Assembly: GCF_020618775.1 (NCBI RefSeq)
Contig: NZ_JAESVB010000001.1
Span: 434,001 to 498,000 of the forward strand
Length of the DNA: 64,000 bases
DNA from: Acidisoma silvae
GTDB taxonomy: Bacteria > Pseudomonadota > Alphaproteobacteria > Acetobacterales > Acetobacteraceae
Reading direction: 5' to 3'
Part shown: piece by piece, positions 18,109 to 27,729 of the stretch
Layout: every line of letters begins with the position of its first letter
Numbering within the stretch: position 1 is the stretch's first letter
Translations under genes and position numbers: made by a program
Notes under the pieces: generated by a model
What the model was told of the DNA's origin: nothing
The model's input: the letters and a program-made list of their open reading frames with translations, nothing else
Databases searched by the model: none

Positions 18109-19563
18109 ATGCGCCTGCTTCGCTCGCCACTGCTGCTGTTCCTGCTGGCCGCCCTGCTGACGCGAGCGCCGATGTTCGGCAATCCCGTCATCTATACGGA
18201 CGAGGAATTCTACCTTCTCGTCGGCTCGCGCCTGCTGCACGGGGCTATCCCCTTTGTCGATCTCTGGGACCGCAAGCCGGCCGGCCTGTTCCTGCTCTAT
18301 GCCGCCATGCGGGCATTGGGCGGGCATGGCGTGCTGGCCTATCAGCTGGTGGGCACGGCTTTCGTTGTGCTGACAGCGGACATCATCCGCCGCATCGGCC
18401 TGACATTCAGCGCCGGATTTGGCGCCATCTGCGCCGGTCTCGCCTATATTCTCTGGCTCAATCTCGGCCATGCCGGGGCAGGGCAGTCCCCCATTTTCTA
18501 CAATCTGCCGGTCGCTGCTGCCGGCTTCATCACGCTGTGGGCCGTGCTGGGCCGGCGGCCGCCCTTCACCGGCCTGACGGGCGCCGGTTGCGCCGTCATG
18601 CTGCTGATGGGTCTGGCCATGCAGATCAAATACAGCGCGCTGTTCGAAGGGGTTTTCTTCGGCCTGACCTTTCTGGTCCTGGCCTATCGGCAGAGCGGCC
18701 TCGCCCGCGCCCTGGCCGCCGGCGCTCTCTGGATTGTGGTGGCACTAGCGCCCACCCTGCTGGCCGCTGGCGTTTATGCGGCTTTGGGCCATGAACAGGC
18801 CTTTGTCTTCGCTAATTTCATTTCCATCTTTTCCCGCGCCGATACGCCGGAAAGCGTTCTGCTGACCCGCCTGGCGCTGATCGCCGTCGTGCTGCTGCCG
18901 CTGATCTTCTGCGCGGCCTGGCCCCGGCCCTGCGATGGTACGGATGGCCGCACGGCCTTCCGCTTCGTGCGGCTATGGCTGGCTGCCGCTGTCCTTGGCC
19001 TGCTGCTGTTCGGCACCTATCTGCATCACTATCTGCTGCCGGTGCTGGTGCCGGCGGCGACCGGTGCCGCCAGCCTGCTGGGCCGTCCGCGCTTTCGGAC
19101 GGCGGCGATTGCCATTCTGGCCATCGGCTTCGTGACGGGGGAAAGCATGATGCTGATCAGCCTGAAACATCATGGCTCCGCCGCGCAGTTTAATCGCATC
19201 GCCAAGGCGATCGATCCCGCCGGTTGCCTTTACGTCTATAGCGGCGACCCTGCCTTCTATAACGCCACCGATGCCTGCATCCCGACCCGCTTCGCCTTTC
19301 CCAGCCATCTGTCGCGGCTGGAGGAAGCGAAGGCCCTGGGTGTGGACCCCTTGGCTGAGGTCAGCCGCATCCTGGCCAGCCAGCCGGCGACGATCATCGT
19401 CAGCGTGCCTTACGGTGACGAGAACGAGGCCGCCCGCCGGCTTGTGCTGGCGGAGATCGCGAAGGACTACGGGCTGTCCCTGCGGGCGAAGCTGGGCCGT
19501 GACGATGTCGATGTCTTCCGGCTCAAAACCCTGCCGGCCGGCAGCGCGCCGCCGGGCCCGTGA
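18109..19563 (+). CDS. GT39/PMT-like membrane glycosyltransferase
   Basis: A 484-residue protein with about nine to ten membrane helices and the acidic first loop VIYTDEEFYLLVGSRLLHGA followed by DLWDRKPAGLFLLY, the pattern of dolichyl/undecaprenyl-phosphate-sugar-dependent transferases (PMT_2, ArnT-like). Such enzymes transfer a sugar from a lipid carrier to protein or glycan on the outer face of the inner membrane. The C-terminal roughly 120 residues form a soluble domain (CLYVYSGDPAFYNATDACIP). The ATG at 18109 was preferred over a TTG four codons earlier. It starts 29 bp after the GGDEF-EAL gene and overlaps the next gene by 4 bp. Acceptor and sugar are unknown. Confidence 0.75.
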   Translation: MRLLRSPLLLFLLAALLTRAPMFGNPVIYTDEEFYLLVGSRLLHGAIPFVDLWDRKPAGLFLLYAAMRALGGHGVLAYQLVGTAFVVLTADIIRRIGLTFSAGFGAICAGLAYILWLNLGHAGAGQSPIFYNLPVAAAGFITLWAVLGRRPPFTGLTGAGCAVMLLMGLAMQIKYSALFEGVFFGLTFLVLAYRQSGLARALAAGALWIVVALAPTLLAAGVYAALGHEQAFVFANFISIFSRADTPESVLLTRLALIAVVLLPLIFCAAWPRPCDGTDGRTAFRFVRLWLAAAVLGLLLFGTYLHHYLLPVLVPAATGAASLLGRPRFRTAAIAILAIGFVTGESMMLISLKHHGSAAQFNRIAKAIDPAGCLYVYSGDPAFYNATDACIPTRFAFPSHLSRLEEAKALGVDPLAEVSRILASQPATIIVSVPYGDENEAARRLVLAEIAKDYGLSLRAKLGRDDVDVFRLKTLPAGSAPPGP

Positions 19564-19913
19564 TTTCGCAAACCGCACTTTACTGCGCGGCGGCGGCCCT
19601 TGCGGCCGCGCTGTATCATCACGGCCTGCGGCGGCTGGCGCTTGTCGTGAGGCGGAAGTTCCGGATTTCGACGACGAACCTCGCCATGCTGCCGCTGTTT
19701 CTGGCAACCGCCGTGCTGCTGTGCCTGGAAATCTGGGCGCTGCAGACCTGGGCGCCTGATTTTGCGGGTGCCATCGGCAGCGCGACCTTCCTGGGCCTGG
19801 CCATCGGCAGCCTGGTGCCTATTTCAGGAACTGCCGGCTCATCCTTCGGCACCGGCTTCGGCGGCGATGACGATAGCAGTGACGATCTCGGCGATGACGG
19901 CGGCGGCTACTAA
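19560..19913 (+). CDS. Hypothetical membrane protein with acidic Gly/Asp tail
   Basis: A 117-residue protein whose GTG start overlaps the stop codon of the glycosyltransferase gene (GTGA), so the two are probably translationally coupled. Two or three hydrophobic segments (about 5-22, 41-62 and 68-88) are followed by a low-complexity tail rich in Gly, Ser and Asp (GTGFGGDDDSSDDLGDDGGG). I do not recognise a family. Coupling suggests it assists or is modified by the upstream transferase; the Ser/Gly tail could be an acceptor, which is only a guess. Confidence 0.65.
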   Translation: MISQTALYCAAAALAAALYHHGLRRLALVVRRKFRISTTNLAMLPLFLATAVLLCLEIWALQTWAPDFAGAIGSATFLGLAIGSLVPISGTAGSSFGTGFGGDDDSSDDLGDDGGGY

Positions 19914-20002
19914 AGCTGTCGTCAGTCCCAAAAGCTGAGCCGCATGGCTGACCTACGGCATAAAACCTGCCCTTTCGCGGCACTGCGGCATAGGGATGAA
20001 GG

Positions 20003-21388
20003 ATGTCTGCCAGCACTGCCTCTATCCCGATCCCGGCACAGGATGGCCTGCCGAAAAACACCCGGCTGAAGGCCATGACCGCCGTCGCCATGGCGGTGCT
20101 GCTTTCCGTGCTGGATTATACGGTCGTCAATATCGCCATGCCGGATATTGCGCGCGACGTGCATGTCTCGGCGTCCTCGGCCATCTGGGTCATCAACGCC
20201 TATCAGCTGGCCAATGTCATCGCCCTGCTGCCGGTGGCGACCTTGGGTGAGAAATTCGGCCATGCCCGCATGTGCCTCATCGGGCTTGTCACCTTCGTCG
20301 GCGCCTCGCTGCTCTGCGCTATTTCGCAGACCTTGCCGGAACTGGCGGCCGCGCGCGCCATTCAGGGTCTGGGCGGCGCCTGCATTCTGGGCGTCAATGC
20401 CGCCCTCATCCGCTATATCTATCCGGCCAAGATATTGGGGCGTGGTATTGCGCTGAACGGGCTGATCATCGCGCTCGGCGTGGCGCTTGGCCCCTCCGTC
20501 GCGGCGGCGGTTTTGTCCTTCGCCAGCTGGAAATGGCTGTTTCTGATCAACCTGCCGCTGGGCGCGGTGGCCATGTATTTCGCGGTCACCGCCCTGCCGA
20601 AAACGCCGCGCACGCCGGTGACATTCGACGGTGTGAGCGCGCTGCTGCTGGCCGTTGGCCTGGGCGGCATCGTGACGGGGGGCGATAATTTCGCCCAGGG
20701 CAGCAGTGCGGCCATGGGGCTTGGCCTGCTCGCCATCGGTATCGTCAGCATGGCCGTTCTGGTGCGTCTGCAATTGTCGCAGCGCCACCCGCTGCTGCCG
20801 GTGGACCTACTGGCGCGGGGCGGCTTTTCCATCGCCTTCGCCGCCGGCTTTCTGGCTTTCGTGGCCTCGAATTTCTTCATCATCTCGATGCCCTTCAACC
20901 TCACCAATGTGCTGCATCGCAGCCCGGTGGAGACGGGGCTCGTCATCACCGCGTGGCCGGTGGCGATTGTGCTGACGGCGCCCTTCGTCGGCCGGCTGGC
21001 GGACCGCTATCCGGCGGCCTTTCTGACCTCGATCGGCATGGTCATCTGCGGCACCGGCTTTTTGCTGCTGCGCCTGCTGCCGCCGAACCCGAGCGATATC
21101 GACATCGCCTGGCGCATTGCCGTCGCCGGCTGCGGCTTTTCGATGATCCAGCCGCCGAACAATAAGGCCATGCTGATGGCGGCGCCGAAGCACCGCATAT
21201 CCGGGGCCAGCGGCATGATCTCGGTCTCGCGCCTGCTGGGCCAGACCATCGGCGGCATGCTGGTGGCAATTACGCTGGGCTTCGCGCTGCCGGCGCCGAC
21301 CAAGACCTGCCTGACCTTCGCGGCGCTCGCCGCCTTCACCGGCGCCGTGTTGAGCTTTTCGCGCGTGCTGATGAAGCAGAGCATCTAG
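20003..21388 (+). CDS. MFS transporter, DHA2 (EmrB/QacA-like) drug exporter
   Basis: A 461-residue inner-membrane protein with about 14 helices. The first helix carries the DHA2 motif LLSVLDYTVVNIAMPDIARD, with acidic Asp in the membrane; motif A is present in altered form as GEKFGHARM, and helix 5 has the antiporter-type NGLIIALGVALGPSVAAAVL. The family exports drugs, detergents or metabolites in exchange for protons. No membrane-fusion partner (emrA-like) is next to it, so it probably works alone. The start ATG is the first with a full N-terminus; an ATG at residue 25 is also in frame but GATGAAGGATG before 20003 supports the longer form. Confidence 0.88.
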   Translation: MSASTASIPIPAQDGLPKNTRLKAMTAVAMAVLLSVLDYTVVNIAMPDIARDVHVSASSAIWVINAYQLANVIALLPVATLGEKFGHARMCLIGLVTFVGASLLCAISQTLPELAAARAIQGLGGACILGVNAALIRYIYPAKILGRGIALNGLIIALGVALGPSVAAAVLSFASWKWLFLINLPLGAVAMYFAVTALPKTPRTPVTFDGVSALLLAVGLGGIVTGGDNFAQGSSAAMGLGLLAIGIVSMAVLVRLQLSQRHPLLPVDLLARGGFSIAFAAGFLAFVASNFFIISMPFNLTNVLHRSPVETGLVITAWPVAIVLTAPFVGRLADRYPAAFLTSIGMVICGTGFLLLRLLPPNPSDIDIAWRIAVAGCGFSMIQPPNNKAMLMAAPKHRISGASGMISVSRLLGQTIGGMLVAITLGFALPAPTKTCLTFAALAAFTGAVLSFSRVLMKQSI

Positions 21389-21413
21389 CCCCCGCGCGAT
21401 AGCTCAGGCCCGG

Positions 21414-21548
21414 TTAGCGCGGGCCCCAGTAATAATGCGGGTGATGGTAGTAATGCGGCCCGTAATAGCCGCCGGGGCCTTGGTAATAACAGGCCGATAC
21501 TGCGACCGCGAGCCCAGCCAAGACGAGGACGGTTCTGATCCGGTTCAT
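21414..21548 (-). CDS. Small Tyr/His/Gly-rich lipoprotein
   Basis: A 44-residue gene. It begins MNRIRTVLVLAGLAVAVSAC, a short signal peptide ending in a lipobox (AVSAC) with Cys20 as the lipidation site, followed by about 24 residues made almost only of Tyr, His, Gly and Pro (YYQGPGGYYGPHYYHHPHYY). A strong GAGGGGG ribosome-binding site lies 6 nt before the ATG, which is the main reason to call it real. The product would be a membrane-anchored peptide; the His/Tyr richness suggests metal or surface binding, unproven. It is convergent with the DHA2 exporter, 25 bp away. Confidence 0.72.
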   Translation of the reverse strand: MNRIRTVLVLAGLAVAVSACYYQGPGGYYGPHYYHHPHYYWGPR

Positions 21549-21689
21549 GGAAGCCCCCTCAACGGGTTTGTTTATAGAGGGGACATGGGCAGGACTGGCT
21601 GCGCGTCAATGGTTGTGACGCGAGAGAAACGGCGGGCGTCTGACGCATCCGCGAAGTTCGCGCCTGGCAATATCTATTGTGCTGAACGC

Positions 21690-21763
21690 TGGCTGGGGGA
21701 CCTGGATTCGAACCAAGGCTGCCCGGGTCAGAGCCGGGAGTTCTACCGCTAAACTATCCCCCA
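21690..21763 (-). tRNA. tRNA-Gln (anticodon CUG)
   Basis: A 74-nt cloverleaf read on the minus strand. The acceptor stem TGGGGGA pairs with TCCCCCA, followed by G and an encoded CCA. The anticodon arm is CCCGG-CTCTGAC-CCGGG, giving anticodon CTG, and the T arm contains GGTTCGAATCC. The D arm has GTTTAGCGGTAGAAC. These features match alphaproteobacterial glutamine tRNAs. A weak promoter candidate (TTGATC, 17 bp, TAACTC) lies just upstream. No integrase or attachment duplicate is seen beside it. Confidence 0.97.
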
Positions 21764-21940
21764 ACGGGATGGCGGCGAGTTACCATGCTGTTTCGCCGGG
21801 ATCAACCCGCTGCTTATGCGTGACATTCATGTGAACCCCGCGCCGACGCATACTTGCCACCGGCGCGCCGGTCAGAATGCCCAATCCGGGTCAAGCCGCT
21901 TTCCCTACTACCGGCCCGGAATGAGGGGCGCTATTGCAGA

Positions 21941-23440
21941 ATGATGAACGACGCCGCCAGCGAAACCCCGTCCTTTCCCAGCGATCTGCCGAAAGACCTG
22001 CTGGACGGCGCGCGCAGCCTGGCCCGTGCCTCGGTCCTGGTGGTGGGGGACGCCATGCTGGACCGCTATTTCTACGGCGAGGCCAATCGCATCAGCCTGG
22101 AAGCCCCGGTTCCCGTGCTCTGCGTGCAACGCGAACTGTCCTTGCCCGGCGGCGCGGCCAATGTGGTGCGCAATATCATCGCGCTGGGCGGTGCCGCCGC
22201 CTTCGTCTCCATCGTGGGGGACGATATGGCGGGCTCGGACCTGACGGCGCTGATCGGCCGGCAGAACGGGGTGGAGCCATGGCTGCTGGTGCAGGGCAGC
22301 CGGGTCACCACCGTCAAAACCCGCTTCCTGGCCCAGGGTCAGCACCTGCTGCGGGTCGATACGGAAGACCCGGTGCCGCTGCACCCTAAAATCGCCGAGC
22401 GGCTGCTGCGCATTGCAACCGACGCGATGGCCGCCACCGCCGTCACGCTGCTCTCCGACTACAGCAAGGGCGTGCTGGCGGGCGATATGCCGGCCAAGCT
22501 CATCGCTGCCGCGAAAAAGATCGGGCGCCCCATCATCGTCGACCCCAGGGGCGAGGAGTACGAGCCCTATCGCGGGGCCGATGTCATCATGCCCAACCGG
22601 CGGGAACTGGCGGCCGTCACCGGTCTGCCGGCCGAAAGCGATGAGCATATCGTGCTGGCCGGCCGCGCGCTGCTGGCCCGCTTTGCCATCGGCGCCGCCC
22701 TCGTCACGCGGTCCGAGCACGGCATGAGCCTGGTGACGCCGGAAGACGCCTGGCATTTCCCGGCGGAGGCGCTGGAGGTGCATGACGTGGCCGGGGCGGG
22801 CGATACCGTCGCCGCCATCCTGGCCGCCGGCATGGGCGCGCGCCTGGCGCTGCCCATGGCGGCGCGGCTGGCCAATATCGCGGCCGGCATTGTCGTCGGC
22901 AAGGTCGGCACGGCGGTCGCGCGCCTGGCCGATATCGAGGCGCGGCTGGCGCCCGAGACCGGCGACCACACCAAAATCGTCACCCCGGCGGCGGCCATCG
23001 AACAGGCGGAGCGCTGGCGCCGGCGCGGCTGGCGCGTAGGCTTCACGCACGGCCGGTTCGACCGGCTGCATCAGGGCCATGCCCATCTGCTGGAACAGGC
23101 GCGCGGCGCCTGCGACCGGCTGATCGTCGCGATCGACGCGGATGAGCCGCCTTTGCCTAAGCGCTCGCTCGGTCGCGCCACCCGTCGCGCGGCGGATCGG
23201 GCGATGGATCTGGCCGCCCTGCCGGCGGTCGATCTCGTCTGCGTGCTGGAGGAGGAGAGTCCGCTGGCGATGATCCTGACGCTCAAGCCCGATCTTCTGG
23301 TCAAGGGCGCCAGCCATGCCGAGGGCGATATCATCGGCGCGGACCGGGTGGCGGCCTGGGGAGGCACAGTGCTGCGAGCGGAGCTTCTGCCCGCTTCCGC
23401 GCGCGGCAAGGCCAGGGTAGTTTCAGACCCCGAACTCTGA
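21941..23440 (+). CDS. hldE: Bifunctional heptose-7-phosphate kinase / heptose-1-phosphate adenylyltransferase
   Basis: A 499-residue enzyme for ADP-heptose of the LPS inner core. The N-terminal PfkB-type kinase (about 20-335) has [35 protein letters not shown] and the anion-hole motif [11 protein letters not shown] (about 280). The C-terminal nucleotidyltransferase (about 355-499) has [18 protein letters not shown] with the HxGH motif (about 376) and [19 protein letters not shown]. In this domain the usual TNGCFD is THGRFD, and the ending normally reading GxSTT reads ASARGK, so adenylyltransferase activity may be altered. The start is the first of two adjacent ATGs (21941/21944). glcB starts 28 bp downstream. 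Confidence 0.88.
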   Translation: MMNDAASETPSFPSDLPKDLLDGARSLARASVLVVGDAMLDRYFYGEANRISLEAPVPVLCVQRELSLPGGAANVVRNIIALGGAAAFVSIVGDDMAGSDLTALIGRQNGVEPWLLVQGSRVTTVKTRFLAQGQHLLRVDTEDPVPLHPKIAERLLRIATDAMAATAVTLLSDYSKGVLAGDMPAKLIAAAKKIGRPIIVDPRGEEYEPYRGADVIMPNRRELAAVTGLPAESDEHIVLAGRALLARFAIGAALVTRSEHGMSLVTPEDAWHFPAEALEVHDVAGAGDTVAAILAAGMGARLALPMAARLANIAAGIVVGKVGTAVARLADIEARLAPETGDHTKIVTPAAAIEQAERWRRRGWRVGFTHGRFDRLHQGHAHLLEQARGACDRLIVAIDADEPPLPKRSLGRATRRAADRAMDLAALPAVDLVCVLEEESPLAMILTLKPDLLVKGASHAEGDIIGADRVAAWGGTVLRAELLPASARGKARVVSDPEL

Positions 23441-23468
23441 CGTGCCCAAACCAAAAGGATTGCCAGAC

Positions 23469-25616
23469 ATGGACCGTATCGACGCCCAGGGATTGCAGGT
23501 CGCGAAACCGCTGCATGATTTCATCGAAAACCAGGCGCTGCCCGGCACCGGGCTGGATGCGGCGGCTTTTTGGGCCGGGTTTTCGGCGCTGGTGCATGAT
23601 CTGGCGCCGCGCAACCAGGCGCTTCTGGCCAAGCGGGACGAGTTGCAGGCGGCGATCGACGGCTGGCATCAGCAGAATAAGGGCGCGGTGGACGCGGCCA
23701 GCTATCGCGGCTTCCTGAACGATATCGGTTATCTACAGCCCGAGCCTGCGCCTTTCACGGTCACGACCGCCAATGTCGATCCGGAGATCGCGACGCTCGC
23801 AGGGCCGCAGCTGGTCGTGCCCATCACCAATGCGCGCTACGCGCTGAATGCCGCCAACGCGCGCTGGGGCAGCCTCTATGATGCGCTTTACGGCACGGAT
23901 GCCATTGCCGAGGATGGCGGGGCCGAACGCGGGCGCGGTCTCAACCCCATCCGCGCCAAGCGTGTCGTCGCCTATGCCAAGGATTGGCTGGATGGGGTGG
24001 CGCCGCTTGCCGGTGGCAGCCACGCCGACGCCCAGGGCTATGCTGTTGTGGATGGCGCCCTCGTCGCGACGGGCATTGGGCCCTTGCAGAATGCAGCTGC
24101 TTTCGCCGGCTATCTGGGTACGGCGGATGCGCCGGATTCCGTGCTGCTGCGCCATAACGGCCTGCATATCGAACTGGTGCTGAACCGCGCGCATCCCATC
24201 GGCCGTGATGATGTGGCGGGTGTGGCGGATATCGTGCTGGAAGCCGCGCTGAGCGTGATCATGGATTGCGAGGACAGCGTTTCCGCCGTCGATACCGAGG
24301 ACAAGATTTCCGTCTACGCCAATTGGCTCGGCCTGATGCAAGGCAACCTGTCGGCGAATCTCACCAAAGGCGACCGCGTGATCGAGCGCAAGCTGGAGGC
24401 AGACCGCCGCTTCACCGCGCCTGACGGTGGCGCGCTCTGGCTGTCCGGGCGCAGCCTGATGCTGGTGCGCAATGTCGGCCATCATATGTTGACCGACGCG
24501 ATGCTGACGAAAGACGGCGCGGAAATCCCTGAAAACCTGCTGGACGGCGTGGTGACCTCGCTGATTGCCCTGCATGACCTGAAGTCGAAGGGGCCGATCC
24601 GCAACAGCCGCGCGGGCTCGGTCTATATCGTCAAACCCAAGATGCATGGGCCGGAAGAAGTCGCTTTCGCGAATACTGTCTTCGACCGGATCGAGACTTT
24701 GCTGGGCTTGGCGCCGAATACGCTCAAGATGGGCATCATGGATGAGGAGCGGCGGACCTCCGCCAATCTCGGCGCCTGTATCGAAGCCGCCAAAAGCCGC
24801 GTGTTCTTCATCAATACCGGCTTCCTCGATCGTACGGGCGATGAAATCCATACCTCCATCGAAGCGGGCGCCATGGTGCGCAAGAACGCCATGAAGGGCA
24901 CCGCCTGGATCAAGGCTTACGAAGACCGCAATGTCGATATCGGCCTCGCCGCCGGGTTGCGTGGTCATGCGCAGATCGGCAAGGGCATGTGGGCCGCGCC
25001 GGACCGGATGGCCGAGATGCTGGAACAGAAGATCGGCCACCCGCGCGCCGGCGCCAACACCGCCTGGGTGCCGTCACCGACAGCGGCCACGCTGCATGCC
25101 TTGCATTATCATGCGGTCGATGTCGCGGAGCGTCAGGAGGAGCTGGCAACGCGCCCCCATGCCTCGCTCGGCGCCCTGCTGACCATCCCGGTCGCCGACG
25201 GCACCAATTGGAGCCCGGAGGAAATCCGCGAGGAGATCGACAACAATGTCCAGGGCATCTTGGGCTATGTCGTGCGCTGGGTCGATCAGGGCGTGGGCTG
25301 CTCCAAAGTGCCAGACATTCACGATGTCGGGCTGATGGAAGATCGCGCGACTTTGCGCATCAGCAGCCAGCATCTGGCCAATTGGCTGCATCATGGCGTG
25401 GTGACACAAGCCGAGGTCGAGGCCGCTTTGCGCCGCATGGCGGCGGTGGTCGACAAGCAGAATGACGGTGACGCGCTGTATAGGCCGATGGCCCCTAGCT
25501 TTGACGGGCCGGCCTTCAAAGCGGCGTCGGACCTCGTCTTTAAAGGCCGCGCCCAGCCCAACGGCTATACCGAATTCGTCCTGCATCAGTGGCGGCGCGT
25601 CGCCAAAGCGGGCTGA
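23469..25616 (+). CDS. glcB: Malate synthase G
   Basis: A 715-residue cytoplasmic enzyme condensing glyoxylate with acetyl-CoA to malate. Isoform G features: length over 700, [49 protein letters not shown], the catalytic-region [20 protein letters not shown], and [20 protein letters not shown] with the conserved Cys. The ATG at 23469 is preceded by AAAGGAT at a good distance; a GTG nine codons earlier is less likely. No isocitrate lyase or glycolate oxidase gene is in the window, so the glyoxylate source is not shown here. It ends 4 bp before a large palindrome. Confidence 0.97.
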   Translation: MDRIDAQGLQVAKPLHDFIENQALPGTGLDAAAFWAGFSALVHDLAPRNQALLAKRDELQAAIDGWHQQNKGAVDAASYRGFLNDIGYLQPEPAPFTVTTANVDPEIATLAGPQLVVPITNARYALNAANARWGSLYDALYGTDAIAEDGGAERGRGLNPIRAKRVVAYAKDWLDGVAPLAGGSHADAQGYAVVDGALVATGIGPLQNAAAFAGYLGTADAPDSVLLRHNGLHIELVLNRAHPIGRDDVAGVADIVLEAALSVIMDCEDSVSAVDTEDKISVYANWLGLMQGNLSANLTKGDRVIERKLEADRRFTAPDGGALWLSGRSLMLVRNVGHHMLTDAMLTKDGAEIPENLLDGVVTSLIALHDLKSKGPIRNSRAGSVYIVKPKMHGPEEVAFANTVFDRIETLLGLAPNTLKMGIMDEERRTSANLGACIEAAKSRVFFINTGFLDRTGDEIHTSIEAGAMVRKNAMKGTAWIKAYEDRNVDIGLAAGLRGHAQIGKGMWAAPDRMAEMLEQKIGHPRAGANTAWVPSPTAATLHALHYHAVDVAERQEELATRPHASLGALLTIPVADGTNWSPEEIREEIDNNVQGILGYVVRWVDQGVGCSKVPDIHDVGLMEDRATLRISSQHLANWLHHGVVTQAEVEAALRRMAAVVDKQNDGDALYRPMAPSFDGPAFKAASDLVFKGRAQPNGYTEFVLHQWRRVAKAG

Positions 25617-25620
25617 CCGG

Positions 25621-25661
25621 TGGCATGACGTGCTTCACATGAGATGAAGCACGTCATGCCA
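25621..25661. terminator. 17-bp perfect inverted repeat between convergent genes
   Basis: TGGCATGACGTGCTTCA, a 7-nt loop, then its exact complement. It starts 4 bp after the glcB stop codon and covers the last codons of the convergent DUF2306-like gene, so one arm is coding (WHDVLHLM). There is no T-run. A bidirectional transcription barrier is the likeliest role. Confidence 0.6.
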
Positions 25662-26057
25662 TAGAAGATGGCCCAGCAGCCGGTCCGGCAGAAGCGTGAA
25701 CAGCCCTGCCAGGACGAGGCCGCCGAAGAAGAGGCCCCGCATCGCCTTGCCGTGGGTCAGCCGATTGCCGTGATAAATCGCCCAGACCCCGCGCGGCAGG
25801 GTTACCAGCACCAGCACAACGAAGAGATGGATGGGCGTGAAGCCGTCGATATTCGGCAGGCCGCGATAGGTGCGAATGGGAATGGCGAGTACCGCGACCG
25901 CCGTCATCAGTCCCACCCAGACCCAGCCCATGGCCTGGTGCGACAGGGTGCCTTTGCGGCGCAGCAGGATCAGCGTGCCGATCAGCAGTGCCAGAACGGC
26001 CGCCGCGATATGGCCAAGCACGATGGGTGACGCCAGGGACAGCGTGTCGCGCATCAT
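25635..26057 (-). CDS. DUF2306-like four-helix membrane protein
   Basis: A 140-residue inner-membrane protein with four hydrophobic helices. Characteristic pieces are VLGHIAAAVLALLIGTLILL, HQAMGWVWVGLMTAVAVLAI, the loop NIDGFTPIHLFVVLVLVTLP and YHGNRLTHGKAMRGLFFGGL, resembling the DUF2306 family with its conserved membrane His residues. The function is unknown; relatives resemble small heme- or quinone-associated membrane proteins only in topology. The start was set at the MMRDTL pair (26057); a start nine codons further up is possible, and the frame stays open still further but loses family character. Its 3' end forms one arm of a 17-bp palindrome. Confidence 0.7.
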   Translation of the reverse strand: MMRDTLSLASPIVLGHIAAAVLALLIGTLILLRRKGTLSHQAMGWVWVGLMTAVAVLAIPIRTYRGLPNIDGFTPIHLFVVLVLVTLPRGVWAIYHGNRLTHGKAMRGLFFGGLVLAGLFTLLPDRLLGHLLWHDVLHLM

Positions 26058-26229
26058 GGGTATCCGCCAGTGCTCCATCATCCTGCATGATGCCGCAACG
26101 AATATGAAGGCATTCCGGCAGGTGGAACAGGTCGGCGGGCGTAAAAATCGCGATCGGACGTCACGCCTGTTGGCATCGGGCGGCAGGGGTGGTCTTCTGC
26201 ACTGCAACACCCGTGGCGAGGAGCGGCTC

Positions 26230-27729
26230 TTGAAGACAAATATGATGCGGCGCCCGACGATCCTGTTCGCGGCCGCCATGGTCGGACTTTTGCCGGCGCT
26301 GCCGGCTTTGGCCGCCCCGCCCGACAGCCTGACGCTCGGCATCGCGCTGGAGCCGCCGGGCCTGGACCCGACCGCTGGGGCGGCGGGTGCCATTCGCGAC
26401 GTCACCTATGACAATATCTTCCAGGGCCTGACAAAGATCGACGCAGAAGGGCAGGTGGTGCCGAGCCTCGCCAAAGCTTGGACGGTCGCGCCGGACGGCC
26501 TGACCTATACATTCGACCTGCAAAGCGGCGTCACCTTTTCGGACGGCACGCCCTTCGACTGTTCCATCGTTCAGTTCAGCTATGGCCGGGCCATGGCTGC
26601 CGACAGCATCAATGCGCAGAAGCAGCTTTTCGCGCCCATCGCCAAGGTCGATTGCCCCAGCCCGCTGAAGGCCGTCATCACCCTCAAGCAGCCAATCTCG
26701 ACCTTCCTTTACGATATGGCCTGGGGGGACGCGGTGATGGTGGCTCCCAAGACGGCGGCGACCAACAAAACGCAGCCTGTCGGCACCGGGCCTTTCATGC
26801 TCAGCCGCTGGGTGCCGGGCGACCGCATCGAACTGGTCCGCAATCCGCATTACTGGGGCAATGCGCCCAAACTCGCCGCCGTTACCTTCCGCGTGATTGC
26901 CGACCCGGCAGCGGCGACGGCCGCTTTGCTCTCCGGCGCGCTCGACGCCTATCCGGATTTTCCGGCGCCCGAGACGGTGGTGAAGTTCCAGCATGATCCG
27001 CGCTTCACGGTCGATATCGGCACGACGGAAGGCAAGGTCATTCTGGCGCTGAACGATGCGCGCAAGCCGTTCAGCGATATCCGGTTTCGCCAGGCTCTGG
27101 CCTATGCCATCGACCGCAATGCCATCGTCCAAGCCGCCTATTCCGGCTATGGCCGCGTCATTGGCTCTCATTACACGCCGAGCGACCCGAACTTCGTCGA
27201 TCTGGCCAACGCCTATCCCTATGACCCTGCCAAGGCGAAGCAGTTGCTACAGGAAGCCGGCGTGAAGCCGGGCATGACGTTCACCATCACCATGCCGCCG
27301 CCATCCTATGCACAGCGCAGCGGCCAGTTGGTGGCAGCTTATCTGTCCCAGGTCGGCATCAATGTGAAACTCGAATCGGTCGAATGGGCGCAATGGCTGT
27401 CCAAGGTCTTCAGCCAGTCCAATTTCGACGCGACGGTCATCGCCCATGTCGAATCCCGCGATCTCGATATCTATGCACGGCCGCATTACTATTTCAATTA
27501 TGATAGCCCAACCTACAAGGCGCTCTACGCGCAGTATATCGCGGCGACCGACCCTGCCGCCCAAGCGGCGCTGGTCGAGAAGTTGCAGCGTCAACTCTCG
27601 GCCGACGAACCCAATATCTTCCTTTTCGCGCTGCCCAAGATCGGCATCTGGAATGCGAAGCTGAAAGGCATGTGGTCCAACGATCCCATGCCGGCGGATG
27701 ACGTGACAGAGGTCTATTGGGGGCCGTGA
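26230..27729 (+). CDS. ABC transporter substrate-binding protein, oligopeptide type (SBP family 5)
   Basis: A 499-residue periplasmic receptor with signal peptide RRPTILFAAAMVGLLPALPA and cleavage near ALA-AP. Family-5 signatures: LTLGIALEPPGLDPTAG, YDNIFQGLTKIDAEGQVVPS, LAKAWTVAPDGLTYTFDLQ, TGPFMLSRWVPGDRIELVRN and RQALAYAIDRNAIVQAAY. Such proteins bind peptides, opines, nickel or glutathione. The likely start is TTG at 26230, because GAGGAG lies 6 nt upstream while the first ATG (26242) is 18 nt away. First gene of a four-gene coupled operon with two permeases and an amidase; the substrate may be an amide or modified peptide that the amidase then cleaves. Confidence 0.93.
   Translation: MKTNMMRRPTILFAAAMVGLLPALPALAAPPDSLTLGIALEPPGLDPTAGAAGAIRDVTYDNIFQGLTKIDAEGQVVPSLAKAWTVAPDGLTYTFDLQSGVTFSDGTPFDCSIVQFSYGRAMAADSINAQKQLFAPIAKVDCPSPLKAVITLKQPISTFLYDMAWGDAVMVAPKTAATNKTQPVGTGPFMLSRWVPGDRIELVRNPHYWGNAPKLAAVTFRVIADPAAATAALLSGALDAYPDFPAPETVVKFQHDPRFTVDIGTTEGKVILALNDARKPFSDIRFRQALAYAIDRNAIVQAAYSGYGRVIGSHYTPSDPNFVDLANAYPYDPAKAKQLLQEAGVKPGMTFTITMPPPSYAQRSGQLVAAYLSQVGINVKLESVEWAQWLSKVFSQSNFDATVIAHVESRDLDIYARPHYYFNYDSPTYKALYAQYIAATDPAAQAALVEKLQRQLSADEPNIFLFALPKIGIWNAKLKGMWSNDPMPADDVTEVYWGP

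Noticed and set aside
21690-21763. tRNA-Gln as an integration site of a mobile element
   Set aside because: No duplicated tRNA end, integrase or island-like gene content on either side.
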